Numbered from the stretch's first letter, positions 10,401-18,854 are shown. The stretch: DNA of 64,000 nt from Phycisphaerales bacterium Planc_01 (GCA_001603075.1 LVBB01000016.1:1-64000); one strand, 5' to 3'. Made by a program: numbers and translations. The notes: generated from the sequence alone by a model not told the origin.

Positions 10401-10838
10401 CCGTTCGACAAGGACGAATACGAATTCATCGAGCTGAAGAATGTCGGCCCGGCCCCGCTGCCTCTGGCGGGGGTCAAGCTGACCGACGGCATCTACTACG
10501 CCTTCGCCGACAATTCCCCCTTACGGCTGGAACCGGACGCCTGCATCGTGATCGTCAAAAATCGCGAGGCCTTCGCCAGCCGCTACGGCGACGCCATTCC
10601 GCTCGCCCCCGGCGTCTCCACCGGCAGCCTGAGCAACAGCGGCGAGACGATCAAGCTCGAAGACCGCACCAACAGTACAATCCTCGAATTCGAGTACGAC
10701 GACCGCTGGTTCAAGGAAACCGACGGCGACGGCTACTCCCTGACGATCCACGACGCCGCCAATCCCGACCGCGGTAGCTGGAGCACTCCCACCGCCTGGC
10801 AACCGAGCGACGAGCCAGGCGGCTCGCCGGGTCGATGA
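7401..10838 (+). CDS. Secreted CotH-kinase-like protein with lamin-tail (LTD) domains, copy 2
   Basis: The protein has 1145 residues and starts at an ATG after AGGAGG. It has a signal peptide (MRFSVLSIMTMTLFSGLAAAQG). Domain order matches copy 1: an LTD (ISEFMAANTS, DWIEIWNPS), a jelly-roll with FVAYLNGHEVARANAPAG, an Ig-like segment (DDGTGADAVAGDGVYTAVI), CotH (LYKFVQRSSSAP, IFPWDKDWTFG) and two C-terminal LTDs. The first C-terminal LTD is complete here (DEEYIELVNPNAYAVDISGW). The last 180 residues are nearly identical to copy 1. The role is presumed to be at the cell surface or outside the cell. It is the second gene of a two-gene transcript with copy 1, and it converges with the DUF2007 gene 12 bases downstream. 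Confidence 0.87.
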   Translation: MRFSVLSIMTMTLFSGLAAAQGTPIISEFMAANTSRAPLSQGELLDKDGESSDWIEIWNPSPASVSLEGWFLTDNLANPTKWRFPAVELAPGGFLIVFASGKNERDPAEELHTNFALAAGGESVALVGPDETIVHAYADYPPQFADISYGMSSPEANLQTQTTLVPEGAEARALIPANGSLGSAWTLVGFDDTSWLRGTTGVGFDYPGFVGLDVTAMRGVNTSVYVRIPFYVEDDAPVTRLTLRMKYEDGFVAYLNGHEVARANAPAGTEPAWNASATANRPDSEAVEFADFDISPQAHRLVAGDNVLALQVLNIDLISSDLLALPELVAVRVHAVDLSDVFEGYLLQPTPGAPNHGALAQIGPGIQNVTENPPPPNPGEDLVITAQISQTRASVLGVQLEWVIGFDPDRRFMASDIVDMVDDGTGADAVAGDGVYTAVIPSQFYVAGDVVRWSVSAIDAEGQISRAPLFLRPNDSPQYFGTVVRNPGIETSLPVLYWFSEQPARARTRAGGRASVFFDGQFYDNVFVRERGAYTTGGSQKFVFNRGHRFRFSPDHERVREFNLNSNGSDSSYLRQPLAFETMRNAGSPASISFLMLSVLNGSVDRVGIFIEQVDEEFLERNGLDPAGALYKFVQRSSSAPVFNDISSGIEKKTRENEGLDDVAAIVAGLNASSEQRRRAFVFDHFNLPQMMCYLAARCLLQDTDDIRKNFYFYRDTNGTGEWSIFPWDKDWTFGVVGDGGVYTTHPFLGADSHPKAGGSQWSVYLSVMYHLPETQEMFLRRLRTVMDEQLQPPGTPADQLLFETRIDEMIVQGRGHLSGSVTSLRNYFPPRRSQLYVDHSIHNTTNPPPGGVAGIPDSQPEDAFVTFGDYDYNPVSGNQDEEYIELVNPNAYAVDISGWRLAGGVEHEFAPGTVVIAGGRLYVSPNARAFRQRLAPPSGGQGLFVQGNYKGHLSSWGETLNLLDRHGRLVDTLTYEGDPSDQQRYLRVTEIMYHPAAGGPFDKDEYEFIELKNVGPAPLPLAGVKLTDGIYYAFADNSPLRLEPDACIVIVKNREAFASRYGDAIPLAPGVSTGSLSNSGETIKLEDRTNSTILEFEYDDRWFKETDGDGYSLTIHDAANPDRGSWSTPTAWQPSDEPGGSPGR
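10284..10825 (+). repeat. Near-identical tract shared with 6830-7371 (copy B)
   Basis: Partner of the homogenised tract described at 6830-7371. It covers the last LTD domain and the C-terminus of CotH copy 2. Confidence 0.85.
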
Positions 10839-10850
10839 GGCCGTGCCGAA

Positions 10851-11123
10851 TCAGAGCTCGGGATCGTCGAGTCCGGCCATGTCGTCAAAGTCGTCGTTGT
10901 CGTCGGTTCGGGAGGACGATTGAATCTCGGCGATGATCTCGCGGGCTTCTTCGGCACGGCCGGCAGGGACGAGAACGCGGGGGGCCATGCCATCGATGCT
11001 ATAGGCCGCTGAGACGTTCTCGTTGGCGATGCACACCGGGATGCCGGCGTCCTCCAGATGCGCCTTGATCAGATAGGCCAGCGTGATATCGCTGGCGGCG
11101 TAGACTTCTACCAACTTGTCCAT
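10851..11123 (-). CDS. DUF2007-type putative signal-transducing protein
   Basis: This small protein of 90 residues starts MDKLVEVYAASDITLAYLIK. The start was chosen for the GGGAGGTGG ribosome binding site just upstream. The fold signature (short beta-alpha-beta with AYLIKAHLEDAGIPVCIANEN, then RVLVPAGRAEEAREII) matches DUF2007, a ferredoxin-like domain resembling the ACT/PII group and named as putative signal transducing. The tail is acidic (DDNDDFDDMAGLDDPEL). The exact role is unknown. It is transcribed divergently from the metallophosphoesterase gene. Confidence 0.75.
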   Translation of the reverse strand: MDKLVEVYAASDITLAYLIKAHLEDAGIPVCIANENVSAAYSIDGMAPRVLVPAGRAEEAREIIAEIQSSSRTDDNDDFDDMAGLDDPEL

Positions 11124-11189
11124 GCGTCCACCTCCCAATGGTCCTGCGGCCAACCTGTTCTGACACCATGGTACCGGTGCAGGCAAGCC

Positions 11190-11218
11190 GTGACAATCCC
11201 CGAGGATGATGGTATCAT
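11190..11218 (+). promoter_or_regulatory. Sigma70-type promoter for the metallophosphoesterase gene
   Basis: GTGACA (11190-11195), a 17-bp spacer and TATCAT (11213-11218) each match consensus at five of six positions and lie 50 bases upstream of the start at 11269. Confidence 0.6.
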
Positions 11219-11268
11219 GCGGGCTGCAATTCGAAATCGCGGCGTAGAATAAGCAGGAGCCCATAAGA

Positions 11269-12456
11269 ATGCACGCAAGAGCAGTGAAATCGATGGCAGT
11301 TCTCCTCGGATTGCTGGTTCTGTCGGCTCCGGCCCGCGCGGCCCGGATCGTCGTGGGACCCTATCTCCAGAGCCCGTCCGAAACGTCGATGACCGTCATG
11401 TGGATCACCGACGTCAACGCCGTCAGTTGGGTCGAATATGGCCAGGATGAATCGCTCGACCAGAGGGCCCATCGCAGCCGGCATGGACTGATCGACGCCA
11501 ACGGGACGATTCACGCGGTGACCATCGAAGGGCTCTCGCCGGGTCGAGAATACCGCTATCGGGTCTGCTCCAAAGAGATCGTCACATTCAAGCCCTATGA
11601 AGTCACATACGGCCAGACCGTCGCAAGCGACACGTACACCTTCACCACGCTCGACAGCAGGAAGGACAGCATCTCGTTCATCGTCCTGAACGACATCCAC
11701 GAGCGAAATGAAGTCCTCATCTCGCTGACGAGGCTCGCACAATCGCAGCCCTTCGAACTCGTCTTCCTCAACGGCGACATCCTCGGGCATATCGAGAACG
11801 AGCCGCAGATCATCGACCACGTGCTGGCGCCGTGCACGGAGCTGTTCGCCAGGCAAATCCCGTTCGTCTACGTCCGGGGCAATCACGAGACCCGTGGCAA
11901 GTTCGCCCGCCGGCTCCCGGACTACATCGCCCTGCCCGACGGTCGCTACTACCACTCGTTCGACCACGGCCCGGTACGCTTCGTCGTCATGGATGGCGGC
12001 GAGGACAAGCGCGATACCGACAAGGAATATAGCGGACTGGTCGATTTCGACCGCTATCGGGCTGTGCAGCGGAAGTGGCTGGAAGCTGAGATTCGGTCGG
12101 AGGCGTTCCGCAAGGCGCCGTTTCGCGTGGTCGTGGTCCACATGCCGCCGCAGCCGTCGGAGCGATGGCACGGCCCCGACGACATGTACCAGACGTGGCG
12201 ACCTCTGTACAACGAAGGCCAGATCGACTTGGTGATCTCCGGCCACACGCACCACTATGAGATTCGGCCGCCGGTCGAAGGCCAGTACGACTATCCAACG
12301 ATCATCGGGGGCGCTCCGCAAGACGGCGCGGCGACCGTCATCCGCGTGGACGCGACGGCCAACCACCTCCGCGTCACGATGACGCGGGACGATGGCCAGA
12401 TCGTCGGCACCTACGCCATCGACAAGGTCAAGGCGAATTCGGCTACCGCCCCTTGA
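11269..12456 (+). CDS. Secreted purple-acid-phosphatase-like metallophosphoesterase
   Basis: The protein has 395 residues and a signal peptide (MAVLLGLLVLSAPARA). A short fibronectin-like N-terminal domain (about 25-125) precedes a calcineurin-type phosphoesterase domain. The metal-binding motifs are all present in order: NDIHERNE, LNGDILGH, VRGNHETRG, VVVVHMPP and SGHTHHYEI. Members hydrolyse phosphate mono- or diesters outside the cytoplasm with a two-metal centre, and the substrate cannot be told from sequence. AGGAG precedes the start at good spacing. The 3' end overlaps the convergent lipoprotein gene by 14 bases. Confidence 0.88.
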   Translation: MHARAVKSMAVLLGLLVLSAPARAARIVVGPYLQSPSETSMTVMWITDVNAVSWVEYGQDESLDQRAHRSRHGLIDANGTIHAVTIEGLSPGREYRYRVCSKEIVTFKPYEVTYGQTVASDTYTFTTLDSRKDSISFIVLNDIHERNEVLISLTRLAQSQPFELVFLNGDILGHIENEPQIIDHVLAPCTELFARQIPFVYVRGNHETRGKFARRLPDYIALPDGRYYHSFDHGPVRFVVMDGGEDKRDTDKEYSGLVDFDRYRAVQRKWLEAEIRSEAFRKAPFRVVVVHMPPQPSERWHGPDDMYQTWRPLYNEGQIDLVISGHTHHYEIRPPVEGQYDYPTIIGGAPQDGAATVIRVDATANHLRVTMTRDDGQIVGTYAIDKVKANSATAP

Positions 12457-12829
12457 TCGCCTCGATCTCGGCGCGAAGCGTTTCGATCTCCCGGCGCAAC
12501 CGGGCGTTCTCGTCCATCACGGCGGCCATGACGCTGCCGACCTGTCGGGCGATGCCGTCCTGGAGGTCCCGTTCGAGGGCCTCGATCCGCTTCTGACAGG
12601 CCGCCAGTTGCCCTTCTCGACGCTCGATTTCCTCGGCGTGCCGGGCCCTGAGCCTCTGCATCTCCCCTTCGCAGTCGGCCAGTTGCCGGCGGATCTGCAC
12701 GCTCTCGGCGGCGATAAGCCGGGCCTGCTTCGCCTCCGGGGTCGTCTCCTGCCGGCAGCTCGATCCCAGTCCCAGCAGCAGTCCAACAACGACAGCGACA
12801 ACCAACATGTTGTGTTCTATCGGTCTCAC
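12443..12829 (-). CDS. Small coiled-coil lipoprotein
   Basis: The protein has 128 residues. I prefer the GTG start at 12829, which has GAGGA eight bases upstream. An ATG at 12808 is the alternative. The N-terminus is a type II signal peptide: a hydrophobic run VVAVVVGLLLGLGSSC with a lipobox cysteine. The rest is almost entirely charged heptad-like helix (QIRRQLADCEGEMQRLRA, RREIETLRAEIEAIKG), a likely coiled coil in the periplasm. The family is unknown. It lies just downstream of mtnP on the same strand and could share its transcript. Confidence 0.65.
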   Translation of the reverse strand: MRPIEHNMLVVAVVVGLLLGLGSSCRQETTPEAKQARLIAAESVQIRRQLADCEGEMQRLRARHAEEIERREGQLAACQKRIEALERDLQDGIARQVGSVMAAVMDENARLRREIETLRAEIEAIKGR

Positions 12830-12864
12830 GGCAAAGGTCCTCGTTCTCGCGCCTGTTCCCAGAT

Positions 12865-13740
12865 CTATTCGAACAGCGGAGCCAACTGCTCCCTGCGTGC
12901 GATATCGATCTGCTTGGGATCGGTCCAGACCGCCATCTCCAGTGCCTCGCGGCACGCACAATCCTCACAGACCAGCGGCGTCTGGACGGTCAGCAGCGCC
13001 TCGATCAGCCGCAGGCAGTTGTCGGTAGCCATGCGCAGATTTGAGAGGATCTCCTCGATTAACGTCTGCTTGCCTTTGGTTGGATCGTGCGGCCGCCAGC
13101 AGTCGTAATCGCTGGCCAGGGCGACCAGGGCATAACACATCTGCGCCTCGCGGGCGAGCTTCGCCTCGGGCATGGCGGTCATGCCGATCAGGTCGCCGCC
13201 CCAGGCGCGGTGCATCTTCGATTCGGCGCGGGTCGAGAACTGCGGCCCCTCCATGCACACGTACGTCCCCTGGGGGTGAATCCGGACGCCGGTCGGGCCC
13301 GCGACATCCAACAGGGCCGCACGAAGCCGGCCGCACGTCGGGTCGGCCATCTCGCAGTGCACGGCCCCGAAGCCTCCGAAGAATGTGCCCGTTCGCCGAA
13401 ACGTCTTGTCGATGAACTGGTCGACCACGATCAGGTCGCCCGGCGCGATCTCTTCGCGAAGCGAGCCGACCGCCCCGCTGGCGATCACGGCGCGGACCCC
13501 CAGTTGTTTGAGGGCGAAGATGTTGGCCGCAAAGGGCACGTCGCTGGGCCCGAACCGATGTCCCGGCCCATGCCGATTGAGGAACGCGACCCGCCTGTGG
13601 CCCAGCGTCCCGACGACGATGGGCCCGCTGGGCGCGCCAAACGGCGTCTGCACCTCGTATCGTTCCACTTGTGCGAGCTTCGCGGCCAAGGCGTCCCCCA
13701 ATCCCGTGCCTCCGATCACACCGACCAATTCCTCTGGCAT
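12865..13740 (-). CDS. mtnP: S-methyl-5'-thioadenosine phosphorylase
   Basis: The protein has 291 residues. The start MPEELVGVIGGTGLGD was chosen because AAGGAGA lies upstream; longer in-frame starts lack a site. It belongs to the PNP/MTAP family: VGVIGGTGL at the N-terminus, the phosphate-binding segment FLNRHGPGHRF, the purine/ribose-site motif GTYVCMEGPQFSTRAE, and SDYDCW in the C-terminal base-specificity region. The enzyme splits methylthioadenosine, a by-product of polyamine synthesis, into adenine and methylthioribose-1-phosphate for methionine salvage. Closely related enzymes use methylthioinosine, which cannot be excluded. A good promoter lies upstream at 13769-13797. Confidence 0.92.
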   Translation of the reverse strand: MPEELVGVIGGTGLGDALAAKLAQVERYEVQTPFGAPSGPIVVGTLGHRRVAFLNRHGPGHRFGPSDVPFAANIFALKQLGVRAVIASGAVGSLREEIAPGDLIVVDQFIDKTFRRTGTFFGGFGAVHCEMADPTCGRLRAALLDVAGPTGVRIHPQGTYVCMEGPQFSTRAESKMHRAWGGDLIGMTAMPEAKLAREAQMCYALVALASDYDCWRPHDPTKGKQTLIEEILSNLRMATDNCLRLIEALLTVQTPLVCEDCACREALEMAVWTDPKQIDIARREQLAPLFE

Positions 13741-13768
13741 ATCCTTGTTCTCCTTTCCAAGCCCGGCT

Positions 13769-13797
13769 ATCATAGCCGGCGTTCGAACCGCTGTCAT
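13769..13797 (-). promoter_or_regulatory. Sigma70-type promoter for mtnP
   Basis: Read on the minus strand: ATGACA (-35), a 17-bp spacer and TATGAT (-10), each five of six to consensus, 29 bases from the mtnP start codon. The -10 sits inside a small palindrome (GGCTATGATAGCC), which could also bind a regulator. Confidence 0.6.
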
Positions 13798-13895
13798 CCT
13801 CGAAGAACGGCATAGAACCTGTGGGATCGATACGACCTGTGCGTGTCCCGGGCAAGACGCCTGTGGCACGACATTGTCCAAAGGAGCTTGAAGCT

Positions 13896-14183
13896 ATGGA
13901 TTTGCTGGTGACCGTCAAGGAAGTCAAAGGACATTGTCCTGTGCACAAAGTGGGCAATTCCTTCACGCTGAAAGCCTGTTATCAACTGGTCAGTGAGATT
14001 CCCGTCTGCATGCACGGGCTGGCGTCGCTGATGCCGTGGTACAACGCCCTGCGCGTTTCCGAGCCGGCCGACTGGGGCCTCGACGGCAAAGAGGACAAGA
14101 CCAAGGCCTACGTCCAATGCCCCGACGTCTGCCAGTACACCGGCGGCGGCACCGTCGTCTACGAGATCAGCAAGGTCCGCTGA
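13896..14183 (+). CDS. TIGR04076 family protein
   Basis: This 95-residue protein starts at MDLLVTVKEVKGHCPVHKVG, with AAAGGAG at good spacing. The spaced cysteines (GHCPVHKVG, LKACYQL, PVCMHGLASLMPWYNALR, VQCPDVCQYTGGG) are typical of TIGR04076, a small family common in anaerobes. The function is unknown. The cysteines suggest metal or Fe-S binding, which is inference. Confidence 0.75.
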   Translation: MDLLVTVKEVKGHCPVHKVGNSFTLKACYQLVSEIPVCMHGLASLMPWYNALRVSEPADWGLDGKEDKTKAYVQCPDVCQYTGGGTVVYEISKVR

Positions 14184-14198
14184 CCCCCACAGGGCAGC

Positions 14199-14230
14199 GC
14201 CCGTCGCAGAGACGACGAAGCGGGGCTTTT
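14199..14230 (+). terminator. Terminator-like hairpin after the TIGR04076 gene
   Basis: CGTCG (14202-14206) can pair with CGACG (14213-14217), extended by a GCC/GGC lower stem, and is followed by TTTT (14227-14230). The lower stem has a bulge, so the call is moderate. Confidence 0.4.
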
Positions 14231-14292
14231 CGGCACCCTCCCTGCCGGAAAATACGTAGTTTCCACAATACGACCGCGTCGGGCGAAATGGG

Positions 14293-14298
14293 TATAAT
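14293..14298 (+). promoter_or_regulatory. TATAAT -10 element upstream of the first GLUG gene
   Basis: A perfect TATAAT lies about 170 bases upstream of the GLUG start. I could not find a convincing -35 at normal spacing, so this is a tentative promoter with a long leader. Confidence 0.35.
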
Positions 14299-14470
14299 GG
14301 AGTGATAGCCGACGGTTCAGGGGCGGTCCGTCTGCTTCTATGTATTCGTCGGCTGTTTTCACGCCGAGCCGCTGCTCCTGCCAGGCTCGCCTACCAGGAG
14401 GGCAGAAGATGCACGCCGCACCCACATTCGGGGGGTTCTCGCTGTTGCTCTGTTCCATCGGAGGCACGTC

Positions 14471-17215
14471 ATGGCTACTCCAAGCACATTCCGAGCCTGT
14501 GCCGCAATCGCCCTGTTCCTCGCCCTCGTCCCAGCCGCCCCGGCCCAATACTCCGGCGGGAGGGGTGTGCCCGACGACCCATACCAGATCGCCACGGCCG
14601 CCGATCTGATCGCTCTCGGCGAGACGCCCGAAGACTACGACAAGCACTTCATCCTTACCGCCGACATAGACCTGGACCCCAACCTCCCCGGCCGAAAGGT
14701 CTTTGACAAGGCGGTAATCGGTCCGGGTTGGGAGACGCCTTTCACCGGCGTCTTTGACGGAAGTGGTCACACAATCTCGCATCTGACTATCACGGGCGGC
14801 TCCAGCCTCGGCCTTTTCGGGCAATTGAGTTCCACAGCGAGCGTCTCGAGTATAGGCATGGAAGACGTAGAAATCAGCGGCATAGAGAGTGTGGGCGGCC
14901 TTGCGGGCAACAACTCTGGTAGCATTACCAACTGCTACAACGCCGGCTGCGTCAGCGGCACTGGCTGGTCTGTCGGCGGCCTCGTGGGCTCCAACAGCGG
15001 CAGCATCGGTTATAGCTACAGCACCACCACAGTCAGCGGCAGTTCCCGCGTCGGCGGCCTCGTGGGCTCCAACTCCGGCAGCATCGCCTCGAACTACAGC
15101 ACCGGATTGGTCAGTGGCAGTTACGAAGTCGGCGGCTTGGTGGGCTGCAACTTCCGCGGGGGCACCGTTCGTGCGAGCTACAGTAGCGGCTCGGTCAGCG
15201 GCAGCAACGAAGTCGGCGGCCTCGTGGGGAGTGGATACGGCGGCGTTCTGTGTGGGGTCTGGGACGTGGAGACCTCCGGCCTATCCGCGAGTGCCGGCGG
15301 AGTCGGCTTAGCCACAGACGAGATGATGGATCCCCATATGCTGGGCCTGAACGGGTTTGGCAACGATCCAAACTGGGTCCTCGATGCCGGCCGTGATTAT
15401 CCGCATCTGGCTTGGGAGGGGACGCCGGGAGACACCATTCCCGCGCCCGACATTGACTGGCTGGAAGGAAAGGGTACGGCGGACAGCCCCTATCGAATTG
15501 ACATACCCGACCAACTGATGCTGCTGCACAAGGCGAGTATCTTCTGGGACAAACATCTTACTCTCGCTGCAGACATTGATCTCGACCCGGGTCTTCCCGG
15601 CGGGAAGGTGTTTGCACACGCAGTCATTCCACTATTCACGGGAGTCTTTGACGGCGGGGGCTACGTTATCTCCAACCTGGTGATTGAGGGCGACTCTTAC
15701 CTGGGGCTGTTTGGCTTGCTGGCTTTCCCTGCCGAGGTCAGAAACGTCGGAGTCGTCGACGTCAACATTGCCGCCTCTGGTTCCTACGTCGGTGGATTGG
15801 TGGGTGCCAACGGCATCTGGCGCTACTTTGACGAAGCCACCCAAGGTGGCATGGTGGCCAATTGCCACAGCAGTGGCTCGATCAGCGGGAAAGACGATGT
15901 CGGCGGCCTCGTTGGGCTCAACTCCACATGGGGCACCGTTACTGCGAGCTACAGTAGCGGCTCGGTCACAGGGAATGACGATGTCGGCGGCTTGGTGGGC
16001 GACAATTTTACAGGCGGCGTTACCACAAGCTACAGCGACGCCTCGGTACACGGCAGCTTAGGTGTTGGTGGCTTGGTGGGTTCCAACATCGCGTGGGATG
16101 GCGGTGGGCGGATCACCGGTTGTTATAGCACGGGTTCGGTCAGCGGTATTTCGGTTGGCGGCCTCGTGGGCTATGACGCGGGCAGCGTCAGTTCAAGCTT
16201 CTGGGACAGCGAGAGCTCGGGCCAGGCAACCAGCGACGGCGGCACAGGTCTAACCACGGCCAAGATGCAGACGGCCAGTACGTTCCTCATTGCCGGCTGG
16301 GACTTCCTCTATGACTGGGCCGACGGGATGGAGGACATCTGGTGGATCGATGAAGGCAAGGGCTATCCGCGTCTGTCGTGGGAGGCCCCGGTGAAGTACA
16401 GCGTAGGCAGCGGCACGGCAGGAGCCCCTTATCGCATCGACACGCCGGAGAAGTTGGTCTTCCTGGGCACGGCGAGTATCCTGTGGGACAAGCACTTTAT
16501 TCTCGCTGCGGACATCGATCTGGCCCCGAGTCTGCCCGGAGGACAAGTCTTCGCCCAAGCCGTCATTCCAACCTTCACAGGGGTATTCGACGGCAATGGA
16601 CAGAAAATCTCTCATCTCACTATCCGTGGCGGCCATTACCTCGGCCTCTTTGGCGAATTGGCATCCGGAGCTGTCGTGAAGAATCTGCGGGTGCTGGACG
16701 TGAGCATCAGTGGTTCAGGTGAATCTGTTGGAGTAGTAGCGGGGGAGAATGACGGGAGCGTGATGCAGTGCCACAGCACCGGTACGGTCGGCGGGAACTC
16801 CACGGTCGGCGGGCTGGTGGGAATGAACCACGGGGACCTGACCCAGTGCTACTGCGACGGTGCGGTGAACGGCCGCTACATAGTTGGTGGAATGGCGGGC
16901 GGCAACAGTGGCAGCATCAGCACGAGCTACAGTAGCGCCGCAGTCACCGGCGATTGGTACGTCGGCGGCCTCGTAGGCTACTGCGAAGGGGGGCTCGCCA
17001 ATTGCAGCTTCTGGGACATCCAGGCCTCCGGTCAAGATAGAAGTGACGGCGGCACGGGCAAGACCACGGCTGAGATGCAGACGGCCAGAACATTCCTCGA
17101 TGCCGGGTGGAATTTCGTGGGCGAGACGGATAACGGCACCGACGACATCTGGTGGATTCTCGAAGGGAAGGACTATCCCCGGTTATGGTGGGAAGCCGTG
17201 GGGACAGAGTATTGA
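14471..17215 (+). CDS. Secreted GLUG-repeat protein 1
   Basis: The protein has 914 residues with a signal peptide (ACAAIALFLALVPAAPAQ) and a CGGAGGC site before the ATG. It has three blocks. Each opens with a segment like GTADSPYRI...DKHFILAADIDLDPSLPGG...FTGVFDGNG and continues as strings of GLUG motifs of about 20-25 residues (VGGLVGSNSGSI, CYSTGSVSG), ending near FWDxExSGQxxSDGGTGxTTAxMQ. GLUG repeats are expected to form a beta-helix-like stalk and are found on secreted adhesins and some peptidases. No catalytic residues or cell-wall anchor are visible. The C-terminus (DIWWILEGKDYPRLWWE) recurs in the second GLUG protein at 33015-35933. Probably an extracellular binding or structural protein. 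Confidence 0.85.
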   Translation: MATPSTFRACAAIALFLALVPAAPAQYSGGRGVPDDPYQIATAADLIALGETPEDYDKHFILTADIDLDPNLPGRKVFDKAVIGPGWETPFTGVFDGSGHTISHLTITGGSSLGLFGQLSSTASVSSIGMEDVEISGIESVGGLAGNNSGSITNCYNAGCVSGTGWSVGGLVGSNSGSIGYSYSTTTVSGSSRVGGLVGSNSGSIASNYSTGLVSGSYEVGGLVGCNFRGGTVRASYSSGSVSGSNEVGGLVGSGYGGVLCGVWDVETSGLSASAGGVGLATDEMMDPHMLGLNGFGNDPNWVLDAGRDYPHLAWEGTPGDTIPAPDIDWLEGKGTADSPYRIDIPDQLMLLHKASIFWDKHLTLAADIDLDPGLPGGKVFAHAVIPLFTGVFDGGGYVISNLVIEGDSYLGLFGLLAFPAEVRNVGVVDVNIAASGSYVGGLVGANGIWRYFDEATQGGMVANCHSSGSISGKDDVGGLVGLNSTWGTVTASYSSGSVTGNDDVGGLVGDNFTGGVTTSYSDASVHGSLGVGGLVGSNIAWDGGGRITGCYSTGSVSGISVGGLVGYDAGSVSSSFWDSESSGQATSDGGTGLTTAKMQTASTFLIAGWDFLYDWADGMEDIWWIDEGKGYPRLSWEAPVKYSVGSGTAGAPYRIDTPEKLVFLGTASILWDKHFILAADIDLAPSLPGGQVFAQAVIPTFTGVFDGNGQKISHLTIRGGHYLGLFGELASGAVVKNLRVLDVSISGSGESVGVVAGENDGSVMQCHSTGTVGGNSTVGGLVGMNHGDLTQCYCDGAVNGRYIVGGMAGGNSGSISTSYSSAAVTGDWYVGGLVGYCEGGLANCSFWDIQASGQDRSDGGTGKTTAEMQTARTFLDAGWNFVGETDNGTDDIWWILEGKDYPRLWWEAVGTEY

Positions 17216-17257
17216 GTGGATCGTGTTGAGTCTTGAGCTGGTGCTTGCCGCGTGACT

Positions 17258-18712
17258 CTACAGGTCGCGGGGCTCGTGGAAATCGTGGTCATGATCGGTC
17301 GCGAGCAGTTCGGCCTGAGTGCGAACCATGCGGATCGTCCGCCATTTGCCGCCTCGGAAGCGCCCGTAGAACACCATCGAGAACGATAGAAACGACAGCA
17401 CGACCCCCGTCCAGGCGGCCTCCGGCGAGAGCCTCAGCACGTAGAGCATGACGATCAGGATTCCCAGCATCAGCCAGTGGAGCACCACCGAGACGCACAT
17501 CGCCCAGACGGTGTCGCCGGCGCCGCGAAGGGTCCCGCTGAAGACCACGAGGGCCGCTTCGAGCATCACATAGATCGATGCGATCCGAATCATGCGGACC
17601 GCCATCGGGGCTGCGGCGTGAAAGATCGCATCGACCTGCTCCGGACGGAACACCGCGACCAGAGCCTGCGGGAAGAAGACAAATAGAATGAGGATGATGA
17701 GCGAGTAGAGCGATCCGCACTTGAGCCCGGACATGGCGGAGCGATACGCGATGTCGGGCTGGGCGGCCCCCATGTAGCGTCCGACGAGGCTCATCACGCC
17801 GATCTGGATGCCGATCAGCGGAACGAATGAGACCATGTCCCAGTTGAACATGACCGTTACAGCCGTGGCCGTAATCGGGTTGTGAGCGTGGAACGCAACA
17901 ATCATGGCATAGAACGCCAGGATGTTCAGGAACATCTCGACACCGGCCGGATAGCCGAAACGAAGCAACTTGCCCATCGCGTCCCGGTCGAACCGCAACG
18001 AACGCCACACGCCATAGGTCCGACGAGTTTCTCCGCTCAGATACGTCACCAGCAGGACGCCCAGCCCGACGACGCCCCCGACAATCGTCCCGTAGGCCGC
18101 CCCGCGAATGCCCAGGGCCGGGAAACCCAGCTTGCCGAAGATCAGGATGTAGTTCATCCCCACGTTGACCAGCATGGCCGCGAAGGCGCTGACCATGACG
18201 ATCCGCGTCCGCCCGATGCCGCTGAAGAAACTGCTCAGGCAGTTGCGCAGCAGGCCGATCACCGTGGCGTAGACCACGATGTCGAAGTACTCGATCTGTG
18301 GGGCCAGTTGGCCGGGCGAAATTCCCGTCCTGGCGAAGACCATGTGAACGAGCGGACGGACCAGGAGGATCAACGGGTAGGCCGTCAGGGCAATCAGCAC
18401 GGCCTGCGTGGTCGCGGTAGCGCAGCGGTCCTTGCGTCCGGCGCCGAGATACTGGGCCACCAGCGCCGTCGAGTAGCCCGTCAGACCGAGAAAGAACGTC
18501 ATCAGCACGAAGCAGGTCAGCCCCCCGGCCATCGAGGCGTTCATCTGCTCGGGGCCAAGCCGGGACAGGAAGAGCCGGTCGGTGAACATCATGACCGTAT
18601 CGCAGGCGTGCGAGATCACCATCGGCAGCGCAATGGCCAGCAGCTCGCGCAGCCCGCCGGCGCTCGCCGCATTGGAGGGGATCTTCAGATTGAGTTCATC
18701 GGTCCGCGTCAT
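17258..18712 (-). CDS. MATE-family multidrug/Na+ antiporter
   Basis: The protein has 484 residues, about twelve hydrophobic segments and the MATE layout. The N-terminal half begins ELLAIALPMVISHACDTVMM followed by FTDRLFLSRLGPEQMNA and GYSTALVAQYLGAGR. The C-terminal half mirrors it with VMFNWDMVSFVPLIGIQIG and VGRYMGAAQPD. MATE proteins export cationic drugs or metabolites using a Na+ or H+ gradient; the substrate is not predictable. The length is slightly above the usual 450. The Shine-Dalgarno match is weak, but a good promoter lies at 18748-18776. It converges with the GLUG gene. Confidence 0.88.
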   Translation of the reverse strand: MTRTDELNLKIPSNAASAGGLRELLAIALPMVISHACDTVMMFTDRLFLSRLGPEQMNASMAGGLTCFVLMTFFLGLTGYSTALVAQYLGAGRKDRCATATTQAVLIALTAYPLILLVRPLVHMVFARTGISPGQLAPQIEYFDIVVYATVIGLLRNCLSSFFSGIGRTRIVMVSAFAAMLVNVGMNYILIFGKLGFPALGIRGAAYGTIVGGVVGLGVLLVTYLSGETRRTYGVWRSLRFDRDAMGKLLRFGYPAGVEMFLNILAFYAMIVAFHAHNPITATAVTVMFNWDMVSFVPLIGIQIGVMSLVGRYMGAAQPDIAYRSAMSGLKCGSLYSLIILILFVFFPQALVAVFRPEQVDAIFHAAAPMAVRMIRIASIYVMLEAALVVFSGTLRGAGDTVWAMCVSVVLHWLMLGILIVMLYVLRLSPEAAWTGVVLSFLSFSMVFYGRFRGGKWRTIRMVRTQAELLATDHDHDFHEPRDL

Positions 18713-18747
18713 GCCGGGATATCGTGGTTCCGTGTCATAGCGGGCAT

Positions 18748-18776
18748 ACTGTATACGACCGACCGCGTCTGGTCAA
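18748..18776 (-). promoter_or_regulatory. Sigma70-type promoter for the MATE gene
   Basis: Read on the minus strand: TTGACC, a 17-bp spacer and TACAGT, 36 bases upstream of the start codon. Confidence 0.55.
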
Positions 18777-18854
18777 TGCCGCAGCGCAAATCGCCGGAGA
18801 TCGCATCGCGAAGCCGATTCGGCCACGACGCCGATTGCGCTCTCTGACGGATGC

